From positions 1 to 64,000 of the forward strand of contig DAOUFU010000013.1 in the NCBI GenBank assembly GCA_034429275.1: a stretch of DNA of 64,000 nt. Reading direction: 5' to 3'. The translations under genes and the position numbers were made by a program. The notes below the pieces were generated by a model. The model was not told the DNA's origin. It saw nothing but the letters and a program-made list of their open reading frames with translations, and did not search any database. The stretch comes from DAOUFU01 sp034429275. Its GTDB lineage: Bacteria > Chloroflexota > Anaerolineae > Aggregatilineales > Aggregatilineaceae. Position 1 is the first letter of the stretch. Every line of letters starts with the position of its first letter. Below, one piece after another: positions 25,379 to 32,947 of this stretch.

Positions 25379-26377
25379 TCAGCCGATCAATCCCCGGTCG
25401 TAGATGAGAATCATGCCTGCGAAATAGCCAATCGCAATCAGCAGCGAATCGATCTCCACCACCAGCACGCGCGCCTCGCGCGGGGCCACGTTGCGGAACA
25501 GGATTCCCAGCAGGGCCACATGGGTCAGCAGCAGGGCGATGGTCCCGGCCAGCATCATATCGGCGGAGACTGCCTCGAGGAAGCGCCCCTCGGTCATAAA
25601 AAAGTCGGTGACGCCCAGCGTAAAAATGTTGAAGGTGTTGCTGCCGAACAGGTTGCCGGCAGCCATCTCGTAGGCTCCGATGCGCGCCGCAGCGATGGAG
25701 GTCACCACCTCCGGCAGCGAGGTGAGAATGGCGACCAGGGTGATTCCCACAAAACCGGCGCTCAACCCGGTTTCCTCGGCGATCTTGATCGCGCTGCGCA
25801 CCATCACCGGGGTGATGGCGACCAGGGTGACAGTTGCCAACGCAAACCCGATCAGGGCATACCGCAGGCTGGGCACATCGTCCGCGATGGCTTCCGGCTC
25901 GGCAACGCTATCCGCAGAAGGGCCGCTGAACAACAGGCGGGTAACGACGACGTATCCCCCGATGAGCACCAGGCTGTCCAGCCCAACCCACCCGATCTGG
26001 ACATCGACCTGCGCCACGATGAAAAACATCGCCAGGCCGGTGATTGCAACCGCCATCCCTGCGTTGAGCGCAAACACCACTCCCAACCGGCCCAGAAAGT
26101 GAGTTCGCACATACAGGATGCCCAGCACGGCCAGCAGAAACATATTGAACATGTTGCTGCCGAACACATTGCCAACTGTGAGGCCCGGCTCGCCCTGTTC
26201 GATGGCATTGATCGAGGTCAGCAGCTCCGGCAGTGAAGTAGCCCCGGCCAGCAGCAGCGTGCCGACAAACATACCGCCCAACCGGGTGCGCAGAGCGATC
26301 ACATCGCCGTACCTGGCGAGCTGAATCGCGGCCACGATGATCACCAGGCCGCTGGCAAAAAACTGCACCCAGATCAT
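25379..26377 (-). CDS. CaCA-family sodium/calcium-type cation antiporter
   Basis: 332 residues, about ten membrane helices in two inverted halves. Both alpha repeats are intact: G-A-T-S-L-P-E-L with V-G-N-V-F-G-S-N in the first half, and I-L-T-S-L-P-E-V with A-G-N-L-F-G-S-N in the second; the acidic residue and Asn are the ion ligands of YrbG-like exchangers. It exports Ca2+ or another cation against Na+ or H+. The ATG overlaps the upstream PII-like gene's stop by four bases with GAGGA seven bases ahead, so it is the last gene of the four-gene operon starting at 29557. Confidence 0.92.
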   Translation of the reverse strand: MIWVQFFASGLVIIVAAIQLARYGDVIALRTRLGGMFVGTLLLAGATSLPELLTSINAIEQGEPGLTVGNVFGSNMFNMFLLAVLGILYVRTHFLGRLGVVFALNAGMAVAITGLAMFFIVAQVDVQIGWVGLDSLVLIGGYVVVTRLLFSGPSADSVAEPEAIADDVPSLRYALIGFALATVTLVAITPVMVRSAIKIAEETGLSAGFVGITLVAILTSLPEVVTSIAAARIGAYEMAAGNLFGSNTFNIFTLGVTDFFMTEGRFLEAVSADMMLAGTIALLLTHVALLGILFRNVAPREARVLVVEIDSLLIAIGYFAGMILIYDRGLIG

Positions 26378-26748
26378 AGGCGATCCTCGCTTTGTGCAGT
26401 GTGCGAGCGGCCCGGAACGCCCTTCACCAGCGAGAGTTCCCACGACGCCAGCACGCCGTTGTTCGGCCCGTCCAGGTCCCCGACAATCTGCTCGGCGGCC
26501 TGCAGGCACGCGCGAACCATTGCTTCGTCCGGCACAATGGCGAACAGGGTATAGTGCTCCATCTTCACCCGGCTGGTTTCGCTGAGCGCGCCGAACACAT
26601 AGCGCGCGCCGAGCGGTCGCCGCAGGTGAGCGCGGTTCATGCCAGATGACTCGATAATCGTGACCCCCGTCACTCCCACCACGCGCCATGCATCAAGGAC
26701 GGCCTCCAGGTATTGGGGGTTGTCGAGCACAAACATCACCATTTGCAT
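26374..26748 (-). CDS. PII-like signalling protein
   Basis: 124 residues. The ferredoxin-like pattern of GlnB/PII is recognisable: an N-terminal beta strand (M-V-M-F-V-L-D-N), then a helix with LEAVLDAWRVVGVTGVTII like PII's strand-helix-strand. After a T-loop-like stretch comes a third strand Y-T-L-F-A-I-V-P-D. Classical PII uridylylation Tyr and the ATP-site consensus were not recognised. PII-like proteins often gate neighbouring transporters, which fits coupling to the CaCA antiporter. Start at ATG 26748 (AGGAAT seven bases upstream), not the longer frame to 26871. Confidence 0.65.
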   Translation of the reverse strand: MQMVMFVLDNPQYLEAVLDAWRVVGVTGVTIIESSGMNRAHLRRPLGARYVFGALSETSRVKMEHYTLFAIVPDEAMVRACLQAAEQIVGDLDGPNNGVLASWELSLVKGVPGRSHTAQSEDRL

Positions 26749-26773
26749 GATCGGATTCCTTTCGGTGATTAGC

Positions 26774-28423
26774 TCAAGAGAGGATGGCGGCAATCCGCGC
26801 CTGTTCGTCCAGCGGTTTCCCCTTGCGATCCACTGCGCGCACCGCTCCCTCCAGGCTGCGGGTGCGCACACGTCCGGGGGCGTAGGGGTTATTCACCAAC
26901 TGGGGCGCATCCATCAACCCCAACGCGACCGCGCGCGCCAGCACCGCCGGGTCGCTGAACGGGTCTTCGGACTCCTGGCCCAGGCTGCGGATAGCCTCCA
27001 GCAGCAGATGAGTCTCGGCGATCAGTTCCTGTTTGCGACGCTGTACGGCAGGGTCGTGGGTCATGTCCGGGTTGCCGCGCAGGGCAGTATCGATCACTTC
27101 CTGAGTCATGACCGCGCTTTCGATCACCTCGTCCGCGGTGACAGCGTGATCGGCCTCAGGATAGCCCACCACGTGGATGATGTGCGGCCTGACGGCCATT
27201 TGCAGCATGGTGCTTTGAGCCATGTGCGCCCGCGCCCGCTGAAGGTTCACCGGGTAGCTGAGCAGACCGGAGCGAGTCTGCCGCCAGACGCGGAAATCTG
27301 CATCGGCAAACCCCTCGCTGAGTTCGAGAATCGCCAGGCAGCGCGCCAGATCCATCGCGTTAGAAAGCTGGGGCGGACTTTGGAACATATAGGTCAGGAT
27401 ATAATCGCGCACGCCGAAACGTTTGGCATTGTGCGCATACAGATAGGCCGAGGCACACACCACGACATCGGGCGCATCGCGCATCCCCCAGTGGTAGGAT
27501 TCGTTGCCCTCGACCGGGATATCGCGCTCGCCGTGCCAGCGCATGAGGTCCTGGTGCTCGCGGATTGAGTGTTCCAGCGGCGAAGGGCCGCGACCATCCA
27601 TCGCATTGAACCAGAACAGCGAAGTCGCGCACCAGGCATTGTGAATGGTCCGCACCAGCATGTCAGCATAGCGCAGATGATCGGCGGTGCCGGAATAGGA
27701 ACGCAGCAGGGGATAGTTCCCCCGGCGGCTGGCCTGGTAGAGCCGCTCCAGGTCGTCTTCGGTGCGGAAGGGGACGCCGCCCGCACCCTTGCTGCGCGGG
27801 TCCTGCTGGGCGGGCAGGAAGAAGTTCTCTTGCGCGTCCTGATCGGCCCCCAGCGAGATCACATCGAGCACCGCCGCCTCGGCAATGCGGGCAATGCCTT
27901 CCACCGTCGGATCGATGGTCTGGGCAGGGATGCCAAAGTGGTGACGCAGCAGCGGGTAGGGCGACTTCCACCGGATGCGGTCCACCGTGCGCTGCGGATA
28001 GGCGGAGGCGTCCCGCGGCTGTGCAGGCTCGCCGCGCAGCACAGCGCGCACCTGGTGCGGCGATTCGTCGCCCGAAAAGACCGCATCGAAGTATCCCAAC
28101 TCGCGGGCGACCTCGGCGACAGGCGGAGTGCCGCCGAAAAACACGCGCTTGTGCCCCAGGATACCGGCGGCTTCGAGCATCCCACGCAGATCGGTGAGCA
28201 GGGTGCGGGCATTTTCCGGGGTCAGGCGGTAGCTGATGCCGATCACGTCGGGATCGAACGCGACCACCGCATCCATGAAAGCTTCGAGGTCGGTGGCCGG
28301 GCCGGTGAAATACGTTTCGCAGCCTTCTTGCTCGGCAGCCGCCAGGAAACGAGTCACTCCCGCGACATGTACGCAGTCGCCCAGGCTTCCGGCCAATACT
28401 CTTTCGGTCGTCGTATGAGCCAT
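26774..28423 (-). CDS. cobalamin-binding-domain protein, glutamate-mutase-like
   Basis: 549 residues. Residues 5-130 look like a B12-binding Rossmann domain, with G-D-C-V-H-V-A-G at 15-22 (a D-x-x-H-x-x-G version of the usual D-x-H-x-x-G base-off motif), V-I-G-I-S-Y-R, and F-F-G-G-T-P-P. The rest (about 160-500) resembles the barrel of catalytic mutase subunits such as GlmE, including LFWFNAMDGRGPSPLEHSIREH. This suggests a single-chain adenosyl- or methyl-cobalamin enzyme acting on an amino acid or related acid; the substrate is not evident. The gene starts 12 bases after the opine dehydrogenase and precedes the PII-like gene by 25 bases. Confidence 0.6.
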   Translation of the reverse strand: MAHTTTERVLAGSLGDCVHVAGVTRFLAAAEQEGCETYFTGPATDLEAFMDAVVAFDPDVIGISYRLTPENARTLLTDLRGMLEAAGILGHKRVFFGGTPPVAEVARELGYFDAVFSGDESPHQVRAVLRGEPAQPRDASAYPQRTVDRIRWKSPYPLLRHHFGIPAQTIDPTVEGIARIAEAAVLDVISLGADQDAQENFFLPAQQDPRSKGAGGVPFRTEDDLERLYQASRRGNYPLLRSYSGTADHLRYADMLVRTIHNAWCATSLFWFNAMDGRGPSPLEHSIREHQDLMRWHGERDIPVEGNESYHWGMRDAPDVVVCASAYLYAHNAKRFGVRDYILTYMFQSPPQLSNAMDLARCLAILELSEGFADADFRVWRQTRSGLLSYPVNLQRARAHMAQSTMLQMAVRPHIIHVVGYPEADHAVTADEVIESAVMTQEVIDTALRGNPDMTHDPAVQRRKQELIAETHLLLEAIRSLGQESEDPFSDPAVLARAVALGLMDAPQLVNNPYAPGRVRTRSLEGAVRAVDRKGKPLDEQARIAAILS

Positions 28424-28435
28424 GATGCTTTCTCC

Positions 28436-29557
28436 TTACAGGCCGTCAAGCTCAACTTCGCCTGTCTCGGCCAACTGGGTGATCTCCGTCACCGACAGCC
28501 CCTCCAGCCCCATCCGCTTGAGGGTGCGCCCGCGATGGCGATAGTCAGTGCCGTGCATGATGCAGGCCAGCTGGATCATGGCCTCCATACCCAGCACGTC
28601 CACCCCAAAGCGCCGCCCTAATTCCGCGATGGGCACCAGGCTGTAGGGGACATCCTCAAAGATGTAGCGATGACGTAGCACCCGCGGCGCGGTGATTCCC
28701 CGGTAGCCGGGATTGGCGTGGATGGCTTCTTCCAGCGTGTCGCCATGCGCCGAATAGGCCCGTGCCAGCCATTCTTTGGCGGTTTGCGCGCGGATGCCTA
28801 GAGCAGTCGCCACCGTCACGCGCTCGCGATCCAACCGTTCGAGGATGCGGCCCACAGTGGGGGTGACCCCATCGATATAGAACTCAAAATCGCCGCCGGT
28901 CGCTTCGATCCATCCGGCATTGAGCAGAGTCAGCGCCGGATGAAAGATCGCCCCCATGTTGTTGAGACTGGTATACAGCACGTTTTTGGCGGCGATGAAC
29001 TGTGGATAGACCTCCTGCACCAGGTCCAGCACTTCCTGTGTGCGAATAGCAGGCAGCGCGGCCAGGGGCAGCGTGTTCTTTCGTCGGAAGATGTGCGCTT
29101 CAGCCGGGCCAACGCTGCGGCTGGCGAACAAAAAGGTCTCGGCTTCCGCGATGGTGACATCGGCGGTGCAGCCGCCCTCGCGCAAGACTTCGCGGAACTC
29201 GAACGCGCCGCCTGTGCGTCCAGGGTTCAGCACAACGACCTGCCCATCCTTGAGGAAGGGCGCGCACGCCAGCGCTACATCGCGATGGGCCGAAGCGGGA
29301 ACGACCACCATGATCAGTTGCACGCCGTCGATGGCCGCTTCCACGTCGCTCGTCACACATTTGAGATGGCCGAACTCCATCCGCCCGTCTTCAAAAGTGA
29401 TCTCGATGCCTTTGCGCACGGCGATAGTTTCGATGTTTTCGTAGGTGCGGTTATATAACCGGACCAGGTAGCCGTGCACTGCCAGATCGGCGGCCATCGC
29501 TTTGCCGCCATGACCTGCGCCGATCACACAAATCTCAAGTTCTTTGCCATAAGACAT
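28436..29557 (-). CDS. NAD(P)-dependent octopine/nopaline-dehydrogenase family protein
   Basis: 373 residues. N-terminal Rossmann fold with G-A-G-H-G-G at 13-18, and a C-terminal opine-dehydrogenase domain containing NNMGAIFHPALTLLNAG with the conserved Asn and His. Members reductively condense an amino acid with an alpha-keto acid, or oxidise the product. ATG at 29557 with GGGGAAGG upstream; the longer frame to 29647 is rejected. First gene of the operon with the B12 protein, PII-like protein and CaCA antiporter, so it may make or break the substrate of the B12 enzyme. That link is inferred. Confidence 0.85.
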   Translation of the reverse strand: MSYGKELEICVIGAGHGGKAMAADLAVHGYLVRLYNRTYENIETIAVRKGIEITFEDGRMEFGHLKCVTSDVEAAIDGVQLIMVVVPASAHRDVALACAPFLKDGQVVVLNPGRTGGAFEFREVLREGGCTADVTIAEAETFLFASRSVGPAEAHIFRRKNTLPLAALPAIRTQEVLDLVQEVYPQFIAAKNVLYTSLNNMGAIFHPALTLLNAGWIEATGGDFEFYIDGVTPTVGRILERLDRERVTVATALGIRAQTAKEWLARAYSAHGDTLEEAIHANPGYRGITAPRVLRHRYIFEDVPYSLVPIAELGRRFGVDVLGMEAMIQLACIMHGTDYRHRGRTLKRMGLEGLSVTEITQLAETGEVELDGL

Positions 29558-29753
29558 TGACCTTCCCCCATTTCTTGCGAGATGATTCTTCCGGCAGGTA
29601 AGGGTGGAAGAACAGCCTGATCGTGCCCCAAAACGGCCCCAAAACAACTGAGGCCCAGGACCGTTGAGCCGCTACGATTATAGAGCACCTTGCCCGACCG
29701 CCCCATAAACCGTGATGCCGCGTATGAGGCGGCAGTAATGGAGCAACGGGACC

Positions 29754-29790
29754 AGAAAAAACAATCGCCCCGGCAGAGCACCGGGGCGAT
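29754..29790 (-). terminator. rho-independent terminator downstream of the tandem-repeat protein gene
   Basis: On the minus strand, ATCGCCCCGG, 7-base loop and CCGGGGCGAT form a perfect 10-bp stem followed by TGTTTTTTC. It lies about 70 bases after the stop of the gene at 29861. Confidence 0.85.
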
Positions 29791-29860
29791 GGACATTCTG
29801 ACTCTCGATTATCCAGGTTTGCCGATCAGTTAGGGCATCCCTGGGCGTTTGCCTACCCGA

Positions 29861-30478
29861 TTACTCGTTGGTCGGCTCGCTGGAGGTGACACCGGGAGTC
29901 TCGTCGCCGTCGATGCTGATGCGCTCGGCACGCGATTTGATCTCCTCATCGGCGTTCTCTTTCTTCACCGATCGTTTGACTTTTTCGATCGCAGCGTTCA
30001 CGTGATCGCCGAAACGCTGCCCGATGTCCTTCCAATCGGCCTTTTCTTTGTCCACACCGACCAAAGCGCCGATCCAGCCGCGCACATCATGCTCGATCTT
30101 TGAACCGATGTCACTCCACGACGCCTCGGCATTCTCGCCGCCCGCCTTCACCAAACGGGCCACAGTGTGCCGGGTGCGCGCTTCCATCTTGGAGGTGATA
30201 TTCGACCAGTCGGCATTCTCTTCGGCACCGACCCAGCTACCGATGGCAGCGCGAGTCTTGGAGTCCATCTTGCTGCCGATGGTTGACCAATCGGCATTCT
30301 CTTCCGCGCCGACCCACCCGCCGATCATGCGGCGCAGGTTGGTATCGATCCGGGTCGCCAGGTCGGTCAGGCTTCCCTTATCAGGATCGTCGGCCCATTC
30401 GTTGACAGTTTCTTTGATCTGATCATCCAGGTGAGCACCCATCTCTTCGGGAGTGGGGGTGGTATGATTATCGGACAT
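29861..30478 (-). CDS. hypothetical tandem-repeat protein (W-S-x-I-G-S-K units)
   Basis: 205 residues, highly charged, no signal peptide or membrane helix. Residues about 31-172 are five tandem units of 27-30 residues, consensus A-E-E-N-A-D-W-S-x-I-x-S-K-M-x-x-x-T-R-x-x-I-G-x-W-V-G. Tryptophans fall at 64, 91, 121 and 149. Units 2 and 3 are nearly identical at DNA level, implying recent duplication. The pattern suggests repeated amphipathic helices. No family was recognised. RBS GGAGAAGG precedes the ATG and its own terminator follows, so it is a real, monocistronic gene. Confidence 0.85.
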   Translation of the reverse strand: MSDNHTTPTPEEMGAHLDDQIKETVNEWADDPDKGSLTDLATRIDTNLRRMIGGWVGAEENADWSTIGSKMDSKTRAAIGSWVGAEENADWSNITSKMEARTRHTVARLVKAGGENAEASWSDIGSKIEHDVRGWIGALVGVDKEKADWKDIGQRFGDHVNAAIEKVKRSVKKENADEEIKSRAERISIDGDETPGVTSSEPTNE

Positions 30479-30616
30479 GGCATCCTTCTCCTGTGTGAAT
30501 TCTGCTGTTGACCGCGTGTTTACCTATCTGTACGTCGAAGCGAGATGGGAGGTTGCTGCGCGAGCGCGCTTCTTATACTTTATTTATACACCGAAATGCC
30601 CAAACGTGAACGAATC

Positions 30617-31681
30617 TCACCAATGCTGGAAAATCACATCGCACGGGCGGAGGGGACTGCCATCGCGCGCGGTGACGGCCAGCCGCAGCACCCAATAGCC
30701 CAGTGGTTGATCGGTCATATCCACCGGGCCGGTTGTGAGCGGCGAGTCTGTCACCGGCAAATCGTCCGCACCGTCACCTGTAGATGTGCGGAGTATCATC
30801 CATCGCTCGGGTTGAGCCGTGCGTGAGAACACCGGACCAAGATAGCCCATCAGCAGGGTATATGTGCCGAGATCGGGCGGCTGAACAGTGCCGAAGACGG
30901 TCAGCCGATCGCCGATCACATCGCTGTTGAGCGGGCGAGTGATCTGGATGGCGGGGTCCATGCACACCACATACAGCAAGGCAGGAGTCGCGCCAAGCGA
31001 TGGCGTAGCCGGGAGCGCAGGAACCGGCTCACTGATGCCCGCCCATTCGCGCAGATCGGACCACGTCCGCGCTGCGCTGCCCGGTGAGAGCACGACATAG
31101 GTCAGGAACGACAGGTTCATCCACAAAGCCAGCACCAGGGTCACCAGGATACGGCGGTAAGGGCTGCGCCACAGGCCAACCAGCGCCAGCCAGGCCGGTT
31201 CCAATGCTCCCAACCGGTGATCTTTCAGCCATTCAGCAAACAGTCGCCATTCCGGCTCTGGAGCACGCATCCCGGCATAGGCACTGCCAGTCGGATCATC
31301 GACCACCTGCTGCCACCAGGGGCCTGCTGGGGGGACGTTCCACCTCGATACGCCCTCAAAGGGGCTGCGCGAACGCACTGAGGGATCGGCCCAGGCATCG
31401 TGGGGTGAAGCAGAACGATCGGGCGGCGTATAGGGCACATAGGGCCAGCGCATGCGGTCGTAACGGCGGCGCAGATCGGGGTTACCCAACACATCGTATG
31501 CTTCGTTGAGCAGCATCAGGCGCTCGGTTGCCCATTCCACCCGGTCGGGGTTGCGATCGGGATGGGCATCGCGAACCGCCTTGCGATAGGCGCGCCGGAT
31601 CATCTCCGGAGAGCTTTGAGCATCGATCCCCAGAATCGCATAATAATCGCGCTGGGGATTGTAGGTCACCTGGCGACGCAT
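30617..31681 (-). CDS. membrane-anchored J-domain protein
   Basis: 354 residues. J domain at 12-75 with the Hsp70-activating H-P-D at 40-42. A Pro/Trp-rich linker leads to one membrane helix at about 176-198 (ILVTLVLALWMNLSFLTYVVL). After it is a 150-residue predicted extracytoplasmic region ending with C-D-V-I-F-Q-H-W, of beta-rich look. It would recruit DnaK to the membrane; the C-terminal domain is unrecognised. It follows the zinc-ribbon gene by 33 bases on the same strand. Confidence 0.85.
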   Translation of the reverse strand: MRRQVTYNPQRDYYAILGIDAQSSPEMIRRAYRKAVRDAHPDRNPDRVEWATERLMLLNEAYDVLGNPDLRRRYDRMRWPYVPYTPPDRSASPHDAWADPSVRSRSPFEGVSRWNVPPAGPWWQQVVDDPTGSAYAGMRAPEPEWRLFAEWLKDHRLGALEPAWLALVGLWRSPYRRILVTLVLALWMNLSFLTYVVLSPGSAARTWSDLREWAGISEPVPALPATPSLGATPALLYVVCMDPAIQITRPLNSDVIGDRLTVFGTVQPPDLGTYTLLMGYLGPVFSRTAQPERWMILRTSTGDGADDLPVTDSPLTTGPVDMTDQPLGYWVLRLAVTARDGSPLRPCDVIFQHW

Positions 31682-31714
31682 GGATGGGTAAGACTCGCAA
31701 AGACTCGGCTGGGT

Positions 31715-32062
31715 TTACCGACGACCATACTTACGTTCGGCTTCGGCCAGGTCATCCGGGCTGACTTCGAGCATCACCATACCACAGTTGCGGCACACCA
31801 GGGCGTTGACCCGGAGCAAGTTCCGAAACGGGCGCAGCATTCGCGAGATTTTGGGGAGCTTGAGTGCGCGCGGGGCAAGCTGCAGCTGGCGAAACTTGTC
31901 GCTGTAGTCGATCAGGTAAGCGGAGGCCATGTCGGTTGCGCCACAGCGTGGGCAGCGTCCCCGGATGATGTTAGTCGGGCCGCCTTCGGGCAGCGAGATC
32001 GGCGGCGCAACGGTGGGCGGCGGCGTCCCGCCTGGGGTCAGGTTCTTTGGATCGTTGGACAT
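31715..32062 (-). CDS. small zinc-ribbon protein
   Basis: 115 residues. Two C-x-x-C knuckles (C-P-R-C-G and C-R-N-C-G) separated by about 45 residues form a zinc ribbon; the N-terminus is Pro-rich. Start at ATG 32062 with AGGTGA five bases upstream. The longer frame to 32368 crosses a non-coding stretch and an opposing gene. Probably co-transcribed with the J-domain gene. Function unknown. Confidence 0.7.
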   Translation of the reverse strand: MSNDPKNLTPGGTPPPTVAPPISLPEGGPTNIIRGRCPRCGATDMASAYLIDYSDKFRQLQLAPRALKLPKISRMLRPFRNLLRVNALVCRNCGMVMLEVSPDDLAEAERKYGRR

Positions 32063-32269
32063 TGCTTCACCTTTACCAAAACACGGACCAGGGCGTGTTG
32101 CATTGATTATACACAACCTGGGGTTTTCCGCTGAGGCCGCTAACAAACGTGCTTTGCCGTGCATAAATATTATGGAACCGCCCACGATTGGGGGGCAAAA
32201 AACTGGGCGGTTGCGAGATGATAAAAGCGTGGGGAGAAATCGCAGAGCGGAGGAGAAAGGGCGACCAGA

Positions 32270-32518
32270 ATGCATAACGGACGGGTGAGGATGTATTTCT
32301 TGCGGGTTACCAGTGTGGGCATCTTCAACGCGCTGGTCAGCAGCGCCGAAGAGCGGGCTGAACTGCACGGAGCAGTATATGAAGCAAGGCGCAGCCGGGG
32401 CTACTATGAGCTGGTTACCCCCAGCGAATCACTCTGGCGCGAGTTGTATCTCTACGGGCAAATGTTGGCCCAGGCCCAGGACGAAACCATCGAAGGGGGC
32501 GAAGAGTTGACGAACTGA
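32270..32518 (+). CDS. hypothetical small protein
   Basis: 82 residues, no membrane helix, rich in Glu and Arg, containing YYELVTPSESLWREL. It has GGAGAAAGGG upstream of the ATG, and a hairpin follows it. No family recognised. It is supported only by codon bias and the ribosome binding site. Confidence 0.5.
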   Translation: MHNGRVRMYFLRVTSVGIFNALVSSAEERAELHGAVYEARRSRGYYELVTPSESLWRELYLYGQMLAQAQDETIEGGEELTN

Positions 32519-32570
32519 GCAGCTCTAGCGGGAACTCTAGCGGGAGCCGGACGTGGGGCCGGTCATACAG

Positions 32571-32602
32571 ACAGAAGCCACGCCTGTTCGCGTGGCTTCT
32601 GT
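32571..32602 (-). terminator. 13-bp perfect hairpin between a small ORF and tRNA-Ser
   Basis: ACAGAAGCCACGC and GCGTGGCTTCTGT pair perfectly around a 6-base loop. It sits 10 bases beyond the 3' end of the minus-strand tRNA-Ser(GCT), and about 50 bases after the plus-strand small ORF, so it may end either transcript. There is no long T-run on either side. Confidence 0.6.
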
Positions 32603-32611
32603 TTGGAGTGG

Positions 32612-32701
32612 CGGGGAGGACAGGATTCGAACCTGCGAACCGGTTTAAGGCCGGTTAACCGCTTAGCAGGCGGCCCCAATCGTCCACTCTGGCACCTCCC
32701 C
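32612..32701 (-). tRNA. tRNA-Ser (anticodon GCT)
   Basis: 90-nt class II tRNA. Acceptor GGGGAGG/CCTCCCC, discriminator G, anticodon loop CTGCTAA giving GCT (reads AGC/AGU), long variable arm, T-arm with GTTCGAAT. CCA not encoded. Confidence 0.97.
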
Positions 32702-32727
32702 GTATTGAGCGCATCTTGAGGTTATGG

Positions 32728-32814
32728 CGGAGGGAGAGGGATTCGAACCCCCGGAGACGTTACCGCCTCAGTGGTTTTCAAGACCACCGCCATAAACCAC
32801 TCGGCCATCCCTCC
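32728..32814 (-). tRNA. tRNA-Ser (anticodon TGA)
   Basis: 87-nt class II tRNA. Acceptor GGAGGGA/TCCCTCC, discriminator G, anticodon loop CTTGAAA giving TGA (reads UCA), long variable arm and GTTCGAAT T-loop. Lies 26 bases upstream of tRNA-Ser(GCT) on the same strand, presumably co-transcribed. Confidence 0.97.
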
Positions 32815-32947
32815 GGAGTGCGGCATCCGATAGAGATACTTCCAGACGCGGCGCACCGGGATGCAGCGCATCCTGGATGCGGCGGTAGTATAGCATGTTC
32901 GCCGGGGTGGGTCAACCGTATCTTTCGTGTTGAGCGAAGCACTCCAG

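Noticed and set aside
26749..26871. Longer N-terminus for the PII-like protein
   Set aside because: It would overlap the end of the B12 gene, and the PII-type fold begins at the ATG at 26748, which has its own ribosome binding site.
29764..29790. Possible small RNA hairpin
   Set aside because: The hairpin plus T-run on the minus strand is fully explained as the terminator of the repeat-protein gene.
32523..32550. Short direct repeat CTCTAGCGGGA, two copies
   Set aside because: Only two 11-mers, no array or attachment-site context; probably a local slippage duplication.
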